Positions 6,768-14,128 of a DNA stretch of 33,957 nucleotides are shown piece by piece. Under the pieces are notes generated by a model that was given only the letters and a program-made list of their open reading frames with translations, was not told where the DNA came from and searched no databases. The position numbers and the translations under genes were made by a program. Origin of the DNA: a virus. Location of the stretch: positions 1 through 33,957 of the IMG/VR virus record IMGVR_UViG_3300008627_000030; one strand, 5' to 3'. Position 1 is the stretch's first letter. Every line of letters starts with the position of its first letter.

Positions 6768-7547
6768 TCATATATCATCTTCTGGTGGAGTTGTTTCTGC
6801 ATACAAATCTTTTTTAAGATGTTGTCCTAAACCCGCAAAAAATTTATACTCAGGCTTCGCCCCATCCTTTGTATTATATTCTGCATCCCAATATAAAGTA
6901 AATGAATTAGGTCGTCTATTGTTATAATGATGATTAAATACTTTCCAATCTATTGTTATACTTAAAGCACCATCACCTTCCATATAATACTCTAGATACC
7001 CAGGAAATATAACTAGCATATTTTCTTTTATTTCTAATTCCCATTTTGTTCTTTGACTTGGTGAGGGTGTGTTTATAAATCTCTCTTGTGCCATTATTGA
7101 TCTATGTCTTGGATCTCTAAAGATCATACGATTACCATAAGTAGAATACCCTGGACAATCTTTTTTCTCAGGAACTTTTAAGAAAAGCATACTGCACCAA
7201 TCAGTTCCTTCATGGGTTTGTATAGCGTTGTCTCGACCTATTTTCCATTTTACTGTCCTAGGCCATAGTCCTGTCGCTTCTTTATAATCACTTGCCTCAC
7301 AAATATATTCAAATCTATTATGAATATATCTAATCACTTCATCAAAATGTTCACTTGGAAATGGTGCCCAATCTAAATTTCCGTCCTTATCTCTAGGAAT
7401 ATCATTTTCGTCGATTTCAAAATCATAAATCATATCATCATCAGCTTCTTGAAATCTATCTAGTAAATATGGAGTATCATAAATTTGTGACATCCATGTA
7501 GCATCTTCATGCCATACCTCTGTAGGAAATATTAAATCTCTTTTCAT
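6768..7547 (-). CDS. Degenerate 2OG-Fe(II) oxygenase-like protein
   Basis: A 259-residue protein, the last of four consecutive oxygenase-like genes. A first-metal-motif-like segment QTHEGTDW has H112 and D116, followed by CSMLFLKVP. The second core segment MLVIFPGYLEYY (177-188) aligns with the ILFPSxLxH segment of its neighbours, but the position of the distal metal histidine is held by tyrosine or glutamate. The 2-oxoglutarate arginine is also not evident in GALSITIDW. It may have lost catalysis and kept the fold, or may use other ligands. It has an acidic N-terminal insertion (30-60) and a C-terminal extension of about 50 residues. A good ribosome-binding site (GAGGTG) lies upstream and its ATG overlaps the previous gene by 4 bases. 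Family assignment is by pattern and context. Confidence 0.6.
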   Translation of the reverse strand: MKRDLIFPTEVWHEDATWMSQIYDTPYLLDRFQEADDDMIYDFEIDENDIPRDKDGNLDWAPFPSEHFDEVIRYIHNRFEYICEASDYKEATGLWPRTVKWKIGRDNAIQTHEGTDWCSMLFLKVPEKKDCPGYSTYGNRMIFRDPRHRSIMAQERFINTPSPSQRTKWELEIKENMLVIFPGYLEYYMEGDGALSITIDWKVFNHHYNNRRPNSFTLYWDAEYNTKDGAKPEYKFFAGLGQHLKKDLYAETTPPEDDI

Positions 7548-8077
7548 TCTTTCACCTCTAAATCAAACGCCATAATCGTTCTTCTATTTCTACTAAAATT
7601 TGGATTTATAAAATGTATTAAAAAACTCGGGAAAAGTATCATCGTACCTTCTTCTGGCATAAAGTCCATAAAAACTGCCTGATCTGTTATAGGATCATTC
7701 CATGGTTGCATTGCTTGTGTACCAGAATGTTCTTTAGGATTAAAATTAACATATAGTATACCACTAATCCCTACAGACCTATGCGTATGCGGTACTTGAT
7801 AATCTCCATAATGATACTCTACAGTCCATACATCTAAAACTGAAATTTCTGTTAAGCTCGTTTCTTTTAAAAACTCTGTCAATTCTGACTCAAAAAGTTT
7901 ACAAAAATCTTCTTTATAAAATCTCTCTTGTTCTGGAGCTCGATCTGTTAAGAAAGTCATATTAGACCTCCTTATCAATTCAGTCTTATTAATCCAATTG
8001 TAAACTTCTTTTTTCTTTTTCTTCCAATCATTTACTTGATAACGAAAAATTGGAATTTCAAATAATATCTGATGCAT
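7544..8077 (-). CDS. Putative 2OG-Fe(II) oxygenase (TIGR02466-like)
   Basis: A 177-residue protein with the double-stranded beta-helix pattern: GDYQVPHTHRSVG supplies H97-x-H99, followed by a strand GISGILYVNF. The distal segment MILFPSFLIHFINPN supplies H155, and R165/R166 are placed to bind 2-oxoglutarate. This layout (PHxH, then FPSxLxH, then arginine) is that of the putative oxygenase family TIGR02466, frequent in marine T4-like phages. The substrate is unknown. The N-terminal 30 residues are lysine-rich (KKKKK at about 19-23). It overlaps the preceding oxygenase by 20 bases and the following one by 4 bases, so the genes are translationally coupled. Confidence 0.72.
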   Translation of the reverse strand: MHQILFEIPIFRYQVNDWKKKKKEVYNWINKTELIRRSNMTFLTDRAPEQERFYKEDFCKLFESELTEFLKETSLTEISVLDVWTVEYHYGDYQVPHTHRSVGISGILYVNFNPKEHSGTQAMQPWNDPITDQAVFMDFMPEEGTMILFPSFLIHFINPNFSRNRRTIMAFDLEVKE

Positions 8078-8630
8078 TATAAACGTATTTTCCTCTTATG
8101 TCGTGAGCTGTTGTTAAATTTCCTACAATAGAAAGTCTATCTTCATCTATAGTATGTTCAGGTACAGAATGTTTGAGATGAGCAGGAAAAAGAACTAAAT
8201 CTCCTTCTTTAGGATACCATACTTCTCCTAAATCTTCAAAAATTAAAGGAGCTGATCCTTCTGGAGCTTTAACATAATATACAAATGAATATACTCCCGG
8301 CAAATGGTCATGTGAAGCTGTATAATCTCCCTTATGATAAATGTTTCCCCATAGAGCCGTAATAACCCAATCAAAAACAGAACCATCTATCGCTGGTCTA
8401 TTTAAATATGGTAAATGATTTACAACAACATCTACACCTAAATTTCTAAAACTTTCATACTCAGTTAATAACCATTTTGTCATTTCTGCCTTAACATTCG
8501 TTTTTTTATCCTGTGCATCTCCAGATTCTCGTATTTGTTTTTCAAACAAATCATTATCATATCCATACAAATTTTCTATGTATATTGACATAGACACTTT
8601 AGGTTTATATTCTAACTCTATTGTTGGCAT
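8058..8630 (-). CDS. Putative 2OG-Fe(II) oxygenase (TIGR02466-like)
   Basis: A 190-residue protein with an intact apparent active site: ASHDHLPG gives H107-D108-H109, followed by YSFVYYVKAPEG. LVLFPAHLKHSVPEH gives H154, and R165 in EDRLSIVGN is the expected 2-oxoglutarate ligand. An acidic IFEDLGEVWYP segment lies between, as in related proteins where it carries IxFxD. It is the second of four consecutive oxygenase-like genes between gp47 and gp46, sharing about 20 bases with the next. Its start at 8630 lacks a clear ribosome-binding site and follows a 26-base gap, the longest inside this block. Confidence 0.75.
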   Translation of the reverse strand: MPTIELEYKPKVSMSIYIENLYGYDNDLFEKQIRESGDAQDKKTNVKAEMTKWLLTEYESFRNLGVDVVVNHLPYLNRPAIDGSVFDWVITALWGNIYHKGDYTASHDHLPGVYSFVYYVKAPEGSAPLIFEDLGEVWYPKEGDLVLFPAHLKHSVPEHTIDEDRLSIVGNLTTAHDIRGKYVYNASDII

Positions 8631-8656
8631 TATAATTTAAATCCATATTCTGAATA

Positions 8657-9349
8657 TTAATGTTCAGCTGTTCGCAATGTTATATTTCCTGCTGCAGAAA
8701 TCCTTTCACCTTCACTCTTAAAATCAGATACATAATGTCTTACCCAAGAAGGAAAAATAATTACATCTCCAACTTCTGGCATTGTACGGCTTCTGCCGAT
8801 AGAAAATGGCATATGTTCTCCATAATCAAACATTATCATTCCGGGTCCTTCATTATTATGAACACCCCGCATATCTTCATTTTCCTTTTTTAAACCCTCT
8901 GGAACTTGTAAATATATTACAAAAGATATATCACCTGTATGGTGATGTGGTGGATTATATTCTCTAGGTTTTTGAAAATTAATCCAAAAAGAATCTAACA
9001 CCCATTCTAGATTTACTGGAATATTCCTCTGAGAGCCCAGTGTTTGTGACGTTCTTTCATAGATATGTTCAAAACTATCTTCTTTATAGTCTTTTAATCC
9101 TTCAAGATATAAATTTACATATGGGGTAAATTTAGGTACAAACCAATCATTCCAATTTTCATACCAATATTCTTCATCTATTTGTCCTGCCAAATTCGCT
9201 CTTGCATCTAATTCGTCAAATCGTTCTGTATCATTTCTCTGTTCAAAAGCTTTTTCTAATAACTCAGCTATAAAGGATGAGTCTTTTATTCTAGTATGTA
9301 TAAGATATGGACCCCAATACCAAAACCAATAATCTATACTTTCTGTCAT
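8657..9349 (-). CDS. Putative 2OG-Fe(II) oxygenase (TIGR02466-like)
   Basis: A 230-residue protein and the best family match of the block. NPPHHHTGD (133-140) carries the first metal ligands, among H135-H137, and is followed by the strand ISFVIYLQVPEG. VIIFPSWVRHYVSD carries H205, and ERISAAGNI carries R216, the likely 2-oxoglutarate-binding arginine. The pattern NPPHxH, then FPSWxxH, then RISxxxN is characteristic of TIGR02466-type proteins. The N-terminal half is tryptophan-rich (WFWYW near residue 8, and WYENWNDWF at 62-70) and probably family-specific. The ATG overlaps the gp47 stop (ATGA), giving tight coupling. The substrate is unknown. Confidence 0.8.
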   Translation of the reverse strand: MTESIDYWFWYWGPYLIHTRIKDSSFIAELLEKAFEQRNDTERFDELDARANLAGQIDEEYWYENWNDWFVPKFTPYVNLYLEGLKDYKEDSFEHIYERTSQTLGSQRNIPVNLEWVLDSFWINFQKPREYNPPHHHTGDISFVIYLQVPEGLKKENEDMRGVHNNEGPGMIMFDYGEHMPFSIGRSRTMPEVGDVIIFPSWVRHYVSDFKSEGERISAAGNITLRTAEH

Positions 9350-10413
9350 TCTACTTCACACGCCTCAGTATATAAATTTTTTAATAAGCGTATCAACTTA
9401 TTTTTATTAAGTGCTTGACTCTCAATCTCTTCCACATATTTATTCAACAATGTCATCGTATCTTCACCTACACTCACAATATCATCGGCAATTTGATTTG
9501 GGTCAAGATCACTAAAATCTTCAATAATTTTTAATTCAAGAAAATTACCTTCATTATAACATCTATCTATAAATCTGTCAAATGTATAAAAATCATTTTT
9601 CTGGAGAACAAATATTTTAACATAACTTTCTTCATATTCTGTGATATCCATATTAATCATATCATCACAATGCTGACTGTCATCATAAAAGATTTTCTTG
9701 AATAGCCGATTTGGATTTTGAAAAAACTCTACCTCTCTAGTTTCTGTATCAAGAATATGAAAGCCTTTCTTACTTGCATAATCGTTCCATGTTATCTCAT
9801 ACGGCGCACCAAGATATCTTATATGACCGTCATCCTGTTGTTTGTGAAAGTGACCAGAAAACACACGTTCAAATCGTTTAAAGTGCTTGCGTTCTATACC
9901 ATCATCACAGTAAACATCATCTAACATCTCTGCACCTTGTAGTGGTAAATGTCCCATAAGAAAATCAGCTTTGGCTTTAGATATAATTCTTAACGACTCT
10001 GCATACTTATCAGGTGCAATCCATGGAGTCATCATTACATTAAGACCATCAAAGTTTATCACCTCCGGTGTATCTTCATATAAATGTATATTATATTCTT
10101 TACAAGTAAGAGACATAGAATTTACTTTATTAGTTGTCTTATAGTAACAATCATGGTTACCAATTAAGACATGAAGATCAATATCACGTTCCTTGATAGG
10201 ATCAAAGAACATCTCTTTAGCTAGTTTAAGAGAATTATAGTTAGCGTACTTCCTACGATCAAACACATCACCCAAATGCACCACCGTTGTAATTCCTTCC
10301 ATATCAAGTATTGGAAAAAAAGTTCTTTCGTAGAATCTTCGTTGGAATTGTGCAAAGGAAAGATTATCATTCTTACCTCCAAAATGGGTGTCTGTTATTA
10401 ATGCTATTCTCAT
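9346..10413 (-). CDS. 47: Recombination endonuclease subunit gp47 (Mre11/SbcD-like)
   Basis: Nuclease subunit partnering gp46. The calcineurin-like phosphoesterase motifs occur in order: D8-T-H10, GDVFDRR with D49, GNHD (N86-H87-D88), GH at 154-155 and GHFH (187-190). These supply the two-metal active site. Length is 355 residues, against 339 in T4. The start overlaps the gp55 stop by 4 bases (ATGA) and the stop overlaps the first oxygenase. Known role of the complex: 5' end resection at double-strand breaks for recombination-dependent replication and degradation of host DNA. Being co-translated downstream of gp55 fits an early or middle operon. Confidence 0.95.
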   Translation of the reverse strand: MRIALITDTHFGGKNDNLSFAQFQRRFYERTFFPILDMEGITTVVHLGDVFDRRKYANYNSLKLAKEMFFDPIKERDIDLHVLIGNHDCYYKTTNKVNSMSLTCKEYNIHLYEDTPEVINFDGLNVMMTPWIAPDKYAESLRIISKAKADFLMGHLPLQGAEMLDDVYCDDGIERKHFKRFERVFSGHFHKQQDDGHIRYLGAPYEITWNDYASKKGFHILDTETREVEFFQNPNRLFKKIFYDDSQHCDDMINMDITEYEESYVKIFVLQKNDFYTFDRFIDRCYNEGNFLELKIIEDFSDLDPNQIADDIVSVGEDTMTLLNKYVEEIESQALNKNKLIRLLKNLYTEACEVE

Positions 10414-10901
10414 TTATCATCCGAGTCGGAAAAATTATACTGCTGTAAAAAATCCATGAACTGTTTTTGATAAACACTTTCATCATCATGGTCTTGTGTA
10501 ATTATCATATCCTCTATATTAGAAGTTTTTAAAAGTTTATCTTTTATTTTTGATTGCTTCTTTTCTCTAGTTATTCTACGAACAAACGCAAAATAAATTA
10601 TCTGTGTGAAATATGAAAAAGGGTTCTTTGATTTTTCAGGATCAAAATTATCAATATACTGAAGGCAATTTTCTATACCATCAGATATCATTTCTTCCCT
10701 ATAAGTATAATTAATAAAATTGGGACGATAAGAGAGATGATTTGCAATTTTTAAAAAACACTCTCCTATGTAATTTGTTACTTGTGGTCTAGCTTCATCG
10801 TTAGCCTCAGCCTCTAAGACTGAAGCTTTCCAATCAATCATCGCCTGTAAAAATTCTTTATTATTTACATAATGAGGCTTCTTTTGTTTGTCAGTTGCCA
10901 T
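10410..10901 (-). CDS. 55: Late-transcription sigma factor gp55
   Basis: Divergent sigma70-family factor that directs host RNA polymerase to TATAAATA late promoters, working with gp45 and normally gp33. The N-terminal YVNNKEFLQAMIDWK and the central EEMISDGIENCLQYIDNFD closely follow T4 gp55. The next segment, NPFSYFTQIIYFAFVRRI, matches its NPHAYITQACFNAFVQRI. Length is 163 residues, against 185 in T4; the reduction is in the C-terminal part. The start at 10901 has GGAG 6 bases upstream, and that GGAG can pair with a CTCC just before it. Consistently, about ten TATAAATA elements occur at late gene boundaries in this window. gp33 is not recognisable here. Confidence 0.93.
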   Translation of the reverse strand: MATDKQKKPHYVNNKEFLQAMIDWKASVLEAEANDEARPQVTNYIGECFLKIANHLSYRPNFINYTYREEMISDGIENCLQYIDNFDPEKSKNPFSYFTQIIYFAFVRRITREKKQSKIKDKLLKTSNIEDMIITQDHDDESVYQKQFMDFLQQYNFSDSDDK

Positions 10902-10907
10902 TGATTT

Positions 10908-10919
10908 CTCCGTAAGGAG
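10908..10919 (-). promoter_or_regulatory. Small hairpin masking the gp55 ribosome-binding site
   Basis: On the minus strand CTCC-TTAC-GGAG can fold with a 4-bp stem, and its 3' arm is the gp55 Shine-Dalgarno sequence. The extended 5' arm, CCTCCTTA, equals the anti-Shine-Dalgarno core at the 16S rRNA 3' end. The stem is short, so the regulatory meaning is uncertain. Confidence 0.3.
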
Positions 10920-10925
10920 GACCTA

Positions 10926-11402
10926 TCAATGTACAGTGGGACCGACATAATCTCCAAACAAACCAATAATAACTTCTGTTGCATCTTCAAGATTATCTAA
11001 TCTCCATGATGCATTATGTTTTATTAGTGGATGTTCCATAAGATATTCGTCATCAGAAACAACAATCAAAGGCTTTCTCAAACCAATTGCCCAACCAATT
11101 TCAATTACTGTACCATAAGATGGTCGTCTATCGTTTAACTCTTTTGGGAGATAAGCTAAGACTAAATCACATGATTCTGTATCTAACCAGTTCTTTGTGG
11201 CAATGGCACGTGGGTCTGACCACATTTTAGGTGTGGCACCTTTATCGGTATATGTTAATCCTTCCTTCAACGGTTCACATCGTAAAGGAGAAATTCCTAT
11301 AATACCATGAGGTAAAGCTCTTGTCACTTCATCTCGCCATTCTGTCGCTTCATTTTCTGTACAACCTGCAATAGGTCCAGCCAAATAAATATATTTTCTC
11401 AT
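10926..11402 (-). CDS. Nucleoside 2-deoxyribosyltransferase-like protein
   Basis: A 158-residue protein with the family signatures YLAGPIAG (6-13) at the first strand-loop, D79 in ESCDLVLAYLP, and GTVIEIGWA (98-106), where E101 would be the catalytic glutamate. Members exchange bases on 2'-deoxyribonucleosides or hydrolyse nucleoside monophosphates, so the likely role is nucleotide salvage or pool adjustment for phage DNA synthesis. Some homologues are annotated only as DUF4406; the exact substrate cannot be assigned. The start at 11402 follows an AAAGG ribosome-binding site and a strong sigma70-like promoter in the 58-base gap upstream. The gene ends 24 bases before gp55 and probably heads the gp55-gp47-gp46 operon. 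Confidence 0.8.
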   Translation of the reverse strand: MRKYIYLAGPIAGCTENEATEWRDEVTRALPHGIIGISPLRCEPLKEGLTYTDKGATPKMWSDPRAIATKNWLDTESCDLVLAYLPKELNDRRPSYGTVIEIGWAIGLRKPLIVVSDDEYLMEHPLIKHNASWRLDNLEDATEVIIGLFGDYVGPTVH

Positions 11403-11435
11403 TGTTAAATGCCTTTGTTTGTTAAGACATCTATC

Positions 11436-11464
11436 AGTATATACTATTTAAAGTATTTTGTCAA
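11436..11464 (-). promoter_or_regulatory. Sigma70-like promoter before deoxyribosyltransferase-like gene
   Basis: On the minus strand TTGACA (11464-11459), a 17-base spacer, then TATACT (11441-11436): perfect -35, optimal spacing, 5/6 -10. The predicted start near 11429 leaves a ~28-base leader with AAAGG before ATG 11402. This is the best candidate for the early promoter of the gp55-gp47-gp46 operon. Confidence 0.75.
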
Positions 11465-11709
11465 GTCTCTTTTTTGTCTAATTCTGCTTCTATCAAAGCT
11501 TGTATAAATGCTTTAGGAGTTATTTCTTTATTCACAGCCTGAATAATAAATTCTGCCATTTGTATTTCTTTTTCTATCCAAAACTTTTTACGTTTTAAGT
11601 CTTCCAACTGAGCATCATAAAACTCTAACTCTTTTTGTTTACGAACTTTATTTTCAATAATATCCGTAATAGAAATTATTTTATTTTTTCCATAAAATGT
11701 GCTTGACAA
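11461..11709 (-). CDS. Small coiled-coil hypothetical protein (TTG start)
   Basis: An 82-residue protein I do not recognise. Residues 20-60 are rich in K, E and L with heptad-like spacing (RKQKELEFYDAQLEDLKRKK), suggesting a coiled coil. There is no in-frame ATG before residue 51, so the best start is TTG at 11709, with AAAGG about 9-12 bases upstream. The stop lies inside the -35 element of the next promoter. Function unknown. The rare start codon and lack of recognised homologues make this a moderate-confidence call, but the open frame fills the gap between two real genes. Confidence 0.55.
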   Translation of the reverse strand: MSSTFYGKNKIISITDIIENKVRKQKELEFYDAQLEDLKRKKFWIEKEIQMAEFIIQAVNKEITPKAFIQALIEAELDKKET

Positions 11710-11737
11710 AACTAACTAGCCTTTATATATATAGGTG

Positions 11738-12187
11738 TTAGTGAAGTTTAGATTTATCCAAAGGAGAAAAAGGTATAACATTAGAATCATCTTTTAACTC
11801 ATCCGTTAATTCTTTTAAATCTTTCAGCTGTTGCATTTTATCTTTAACTTGTTCTTCTGTCTTGAGTTGAGTTTTCTCAGCCACAGTCAATTTTTCACAA
11901 ATATTCTTGTAATAAAAACTTACTTCAGGAGCTAAATTAGCCATAGTTAAAATTTTCCGTTTAGATATCATAAAGTGAATATCGTTTGTAAAATTCATCC
12001 AACGAGCAAGACCTGTTTGACTTACAATTTCACCCAATTCTTCATGGTACTGTTGATTCTCAGTAATGGCCATAGGTCGTTCAACAATGAAAGCATCCTT
12101 ATACTCTGTGATAATTTTGCAAATAACATCTTCTCCATTATCCATTTTAATAACTTTAAAGGGGTTTGTAATTTGTTGATTTTCCAT
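11738..12187 (-). CDS. Sm-like small protein, conserved T4-like hypothetical
   Basis: A 149-residue protein. Residues 10-45 (FKVIKMDNGEDVICKI, then AFIVERPMAI) resemble the Sm1 segment of Sm/LSm folds: a strand, a D/N-G turn, then two strands. Similar proteins sit next to uvsW in marine T4-like phages. Residues 95-140 are charged and probably helical. The function is unknown; RNA binding would be inferred from fold only. The ATG at 12187 was chosen, not an upstream in-frame start, because homology-like sequence begins there. A late-promoter variant CATAAATA ends only 5 bases before this ATG and no Shine-Dalgarno sequence is present, so translation may be leaderless. The promoter overlaps the uvsW stop. 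Confidence 0.65.
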   Translation of the reverse strand: MENQQITNPFKVIKMDNGEDVICKIITEYKDAFIVERPMAITENQQYHEELGEIVSQTGLARWMNFTNDIHFMISKRKILTMANLAPEVSFYYKNICEKLTVAEKTQLKTEEQVKDKMQQLKDLKELTDELKDDSNVIPFSPLDKSKLH

Positions 12188-12191
12188 AATA

Positions 12192-13652
12192 CTATTTATG
12201 TAATTTAACAGGTATAATATCGTAGTCAAACTCTTCCTTATTATACAAGTTAATTCTCTCCTTAAAATGTTTAAGTGTATAATTATCTCTACCATTATAA
12301 CTCAAATCATCTATAATGTCAAATACGTTTAGTTGCTTTTTATCTTCTGCGGTACGTAAGCCTCTACCTATAGATTGTAAAACTTTTATTTGTGATTTGT
12401 AAGGAGATCCAAAGACAATATTATGCAGGCGTTTAATGTTAATACCAGTAGAAAATACTCCATAAGATGCTATTATGATAACATTTTCTCCATGCTCTGC
12501 AAGATACCTTATTTTTTCTCTATCTTCTGTAGGCGTTTTTCCATATACTTTATATATCTCCTTATTAGAATTTGATAACAGGTCTATTATATTATCTAAT
12601 TGGGATATGTATCTGCACAATACTAAAGTATTACCTTCTTCATATTCTACTAACTTTGCAATAAATTTATTCCTAGATTCGTCTAGTGCAAGCAAATCTA
12701 ATTCTAAATCATAACTTCTAGGAATTCGTTTATGTTTAGGATGTTCTAATACTAAACAACGAATATGTAAATTGGATAAGTGATTATCTTCAATTAGTTT
12801 TGATGTTGTTGTTACTTGTTCACATTTTGCAAACAATCCCTCTAATACTAATTGGTGCACTTCTATACCGTCTAGCGTCCCTGTAGTACCCACACGAAAC
12901 TTACAGTCAGACAGCTTAGTCATTATACCAGTCAAACTCTTTGCCTTGGCTAAATGACATTCATCTATAAAAACTGCACCAAACTGTTTGAAATAACTTT
13001 TAGGCAGTTTGAAAATGGACTGCCATGTAGAAATCACAACATCTTTAGGTGTATTTTTGTCAGACCCCGCATATAACTTATGACAATGCACATCTGGAAA
13101 CCATTTGTATTCTGCAAAGTCGGAATACAACTGTTCTACAAGGCTTGTAGTAGGAACTACTATAAGTATTTTTGAGTTGGATAAAATCTCGACATAGTAT
13201 CGAACTAAAACATATATAATAAAAGATTTGCCAGACCCAGTAGGAGAAAGAATAAGGCCGCGGTCATTATTAATAATGTGGTGTATTGCATCTAACTGAT
13301 AATCTCTAACTTTAATTCCTTTTGAAATCTTATTGACAAATTTTTTAACAAGCTCTTTATCAATATCTCGTTCAGTATAAGGTCGACCGTAGAACTCATT
13401 ATTTACAGTTTCGATTCTATATCCTTGTTTCTCGCAAAACTTTTTGACATAAGGAAATAATCCCACAAATATTTTACCAGTAGCAGGAGAGAATAAACGA
13501 ATACGACCATCCCACAAACGATTCCTAACCGACGGCATAAAGCTTGCATTTGGTACCTCGAAGGTAAAAAATTCCGAAAGTTCCTTAGCGATGGCCGGTT
13601 CAGTTTTAATTCGGAGATAGACTTCATTAAATTTTTCAATTTTTACTTCCAT
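12192..13652 (-). CDS. uvsW: Recombination helicase UvsW
   Basis: Superfamily 2 helicase that reverses forks, unwinds D-loops and R-loops, and in T4 shifts replication from origin-dependent to recombination-dependent mode. Motifs: Walker A SPTGSGKS (136-143), Ia VVPTTSLVEQ, DECH box (230-233), III GTTGTL, V ASYGVFSTGI and VI QSIGRGLR (426-433). The N-terminal domain includes NRLWDGRIRLF, matching the T4 NWDGRIRL segment. Length is 486 residues (T4: about 500). The ATG at 13652 was chosen over an upstream TTG. A 5-bp hairpin (13654-13658 with 13664-13668) sits directly against the ATG, and the ribosome-binding site is weak, so translation may be limited or coupled to uvsY, 33 bases upstream. 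Confidence 0.95.
   Translation of the reverse strand: MEVKIEKFNEVYLRIKTEPAIAKELSEFFTFEVPNASFMPSVRNRLWDGRIRLFSPATGKIFVGLFPYVKKFCEKQGYRIETVNNEFYGRPYTERDIDKELVKKFVNKISKGIKVRDYQLDAIHHIINNDRGLILSPTGSGKSFIIYVLVRYYVEILSNSKILIVVPTTSLVEQLYSDFAEYKWFPDVHCHKLYAGSDKNTPKDVVISTWQSIFKLPKSYFKQFGAVFIDECHLAKAKSLTGIMTKLSDCKFRVGTTGTLDGIEVHQLVLEGLFAKCEQVTTTSKLIEDNHLSNLHIRCLVLEHPKHKRIPRSYDLELDLLALDESRNKFIAKLVEYEEGNTLVLCRYISQLDNIIDLLSNSNKEIYKVYGKTPTEDREKIRYLAEHGENVIIIASYGVFSTGINIKRLHNIVFGSPYKSQIKVLQSIGRGLRTAEDKKQLNVFDIIDDLSYNGRDNYTLKHFKERINLYNKEEFDYDIIPVKLHK
12193..12200 (-). promoter_or_regulatory. Late-promoter variant CATAAATA before Sm-like gene
   Basis: Minus-strand CATAAATA, one mismatch from TATAAATA, ends 5 bases before ATG 12187 and overlaps the uvsW stop codon. 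The arrangement (octamer, GTATT, ATG) is nearly the same as at 14787. Confidence 0.5.
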
Positions 13653-13653
13653 G

Positions 13654-13668
13654 GGTTCCCACAGAACC
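13654..13668 (-). promoter_or_regulatory. Hairpin against the uvsW start codon
   Basis: GGTTC (13668-13664) pairs perfectly with GAACC (13658-13654) around a 5-base loop TGTGG on the minus strand. It ends two bases before ATG 13652 and contains the only purine-rich stretch (GGGA) that could serve as ribosome-binding site. Confidence 0.35.
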
Positions 13669-13684
13669 AATTACTTTTCATTAT

Positions 13685-14110
13685 TTAATCTCCATGTAGG
13701 AATTTCTTCCATTCTATTGTATTGCGGATAGTCCAATTTCTAGTATTGATTTCTTTCAGCACTCGTTCAGTATATTCTACCATCATCTTTACATACTCTT
13801 CCTTTTGTCCTATCTCTTGATATTCTGAATCTGCTTCTATATACATAGCCACATCTGCTTTTAAAATTTTTAGATCGAAAGGTTTTTCTTGATAAACCTC
13901 TGGAGAGGATTTGCCTGTGTAATATTCCCACTTATCACGATAAAGAGATTTTCTTTCATCTCTTACCTTTTTTAATTGCAAGCAAAATTGTGTGTAGAAT
14001 TTTAAATACTTGTTATGTATTTGTGGAGTCTTGATACTCTCAATATCAAGTTCAGTATCATCAATTTTCAAGTCAACATCAACCATCTGTTGTAGTTCAT
14101 CAAATCTCAT
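13685..14110 (-). CDS. uvsY: Recombination mediator UvsY
   Basis: Loads the UvsX recombinase onto single-stranded DNA coated with gp32. Length is 141 residues (T4: 137). The N-terminus MRFDELQQMVDVDLKID follows the T4 pattern MRLEDLQEEL...DVFID, and the YYTGKSSPE segment corresponds to its YYSGRGDGDE. Position next to uvsW also matches T4. The ribosome-binding site is AAAAGGA, 8 bases before the ATG. The 131-base leader holds two late-type octamers and a 10-bp inverted repeat, unusual for a recombination gene and suggesting continued expression late in infection. UvsX is not in this window. Confidence 0.88.
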   Translation of the reverse strand: MRFDELQQMVDVDLKIDDTELDIESIKTPQIHNKYLKFYTQFCLQLKKVRDERKSLYRDKWEYYTGKSSPEVYQEKPFDLKILKADVAMYIEADSEYQEIGQKEEYVKMMVEYTERVLKEINTRNWTIRNTIEWKKFLHGD

Positions 14111-14128
14111 AATATATCCTTTTAATGT

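Noticed and set aside
9422-9445. AATAAATA-type octamer inside gp47
   Set aside because: One mismatch from the late element, within a coding region of an operon that already has its own promoter and with no gene start nearby; expected by chance in AT-rich DNA.
10929-11000. Plus-strand mini-gene after a perfect TAAGGAGG
   Set aside because: Only 23 codons, antisense to the end of the deoxyribosyltransferase-like gene, with no promoter; better explained as the complement of CCTCC in the gp55 leader.
13333-13365. Plus-strand TTGACA inside uvsW
   Set aside because: The -10 at 17-base spacing is poor (TTTATC), it is within a coding region and no plus-strand gene follows.
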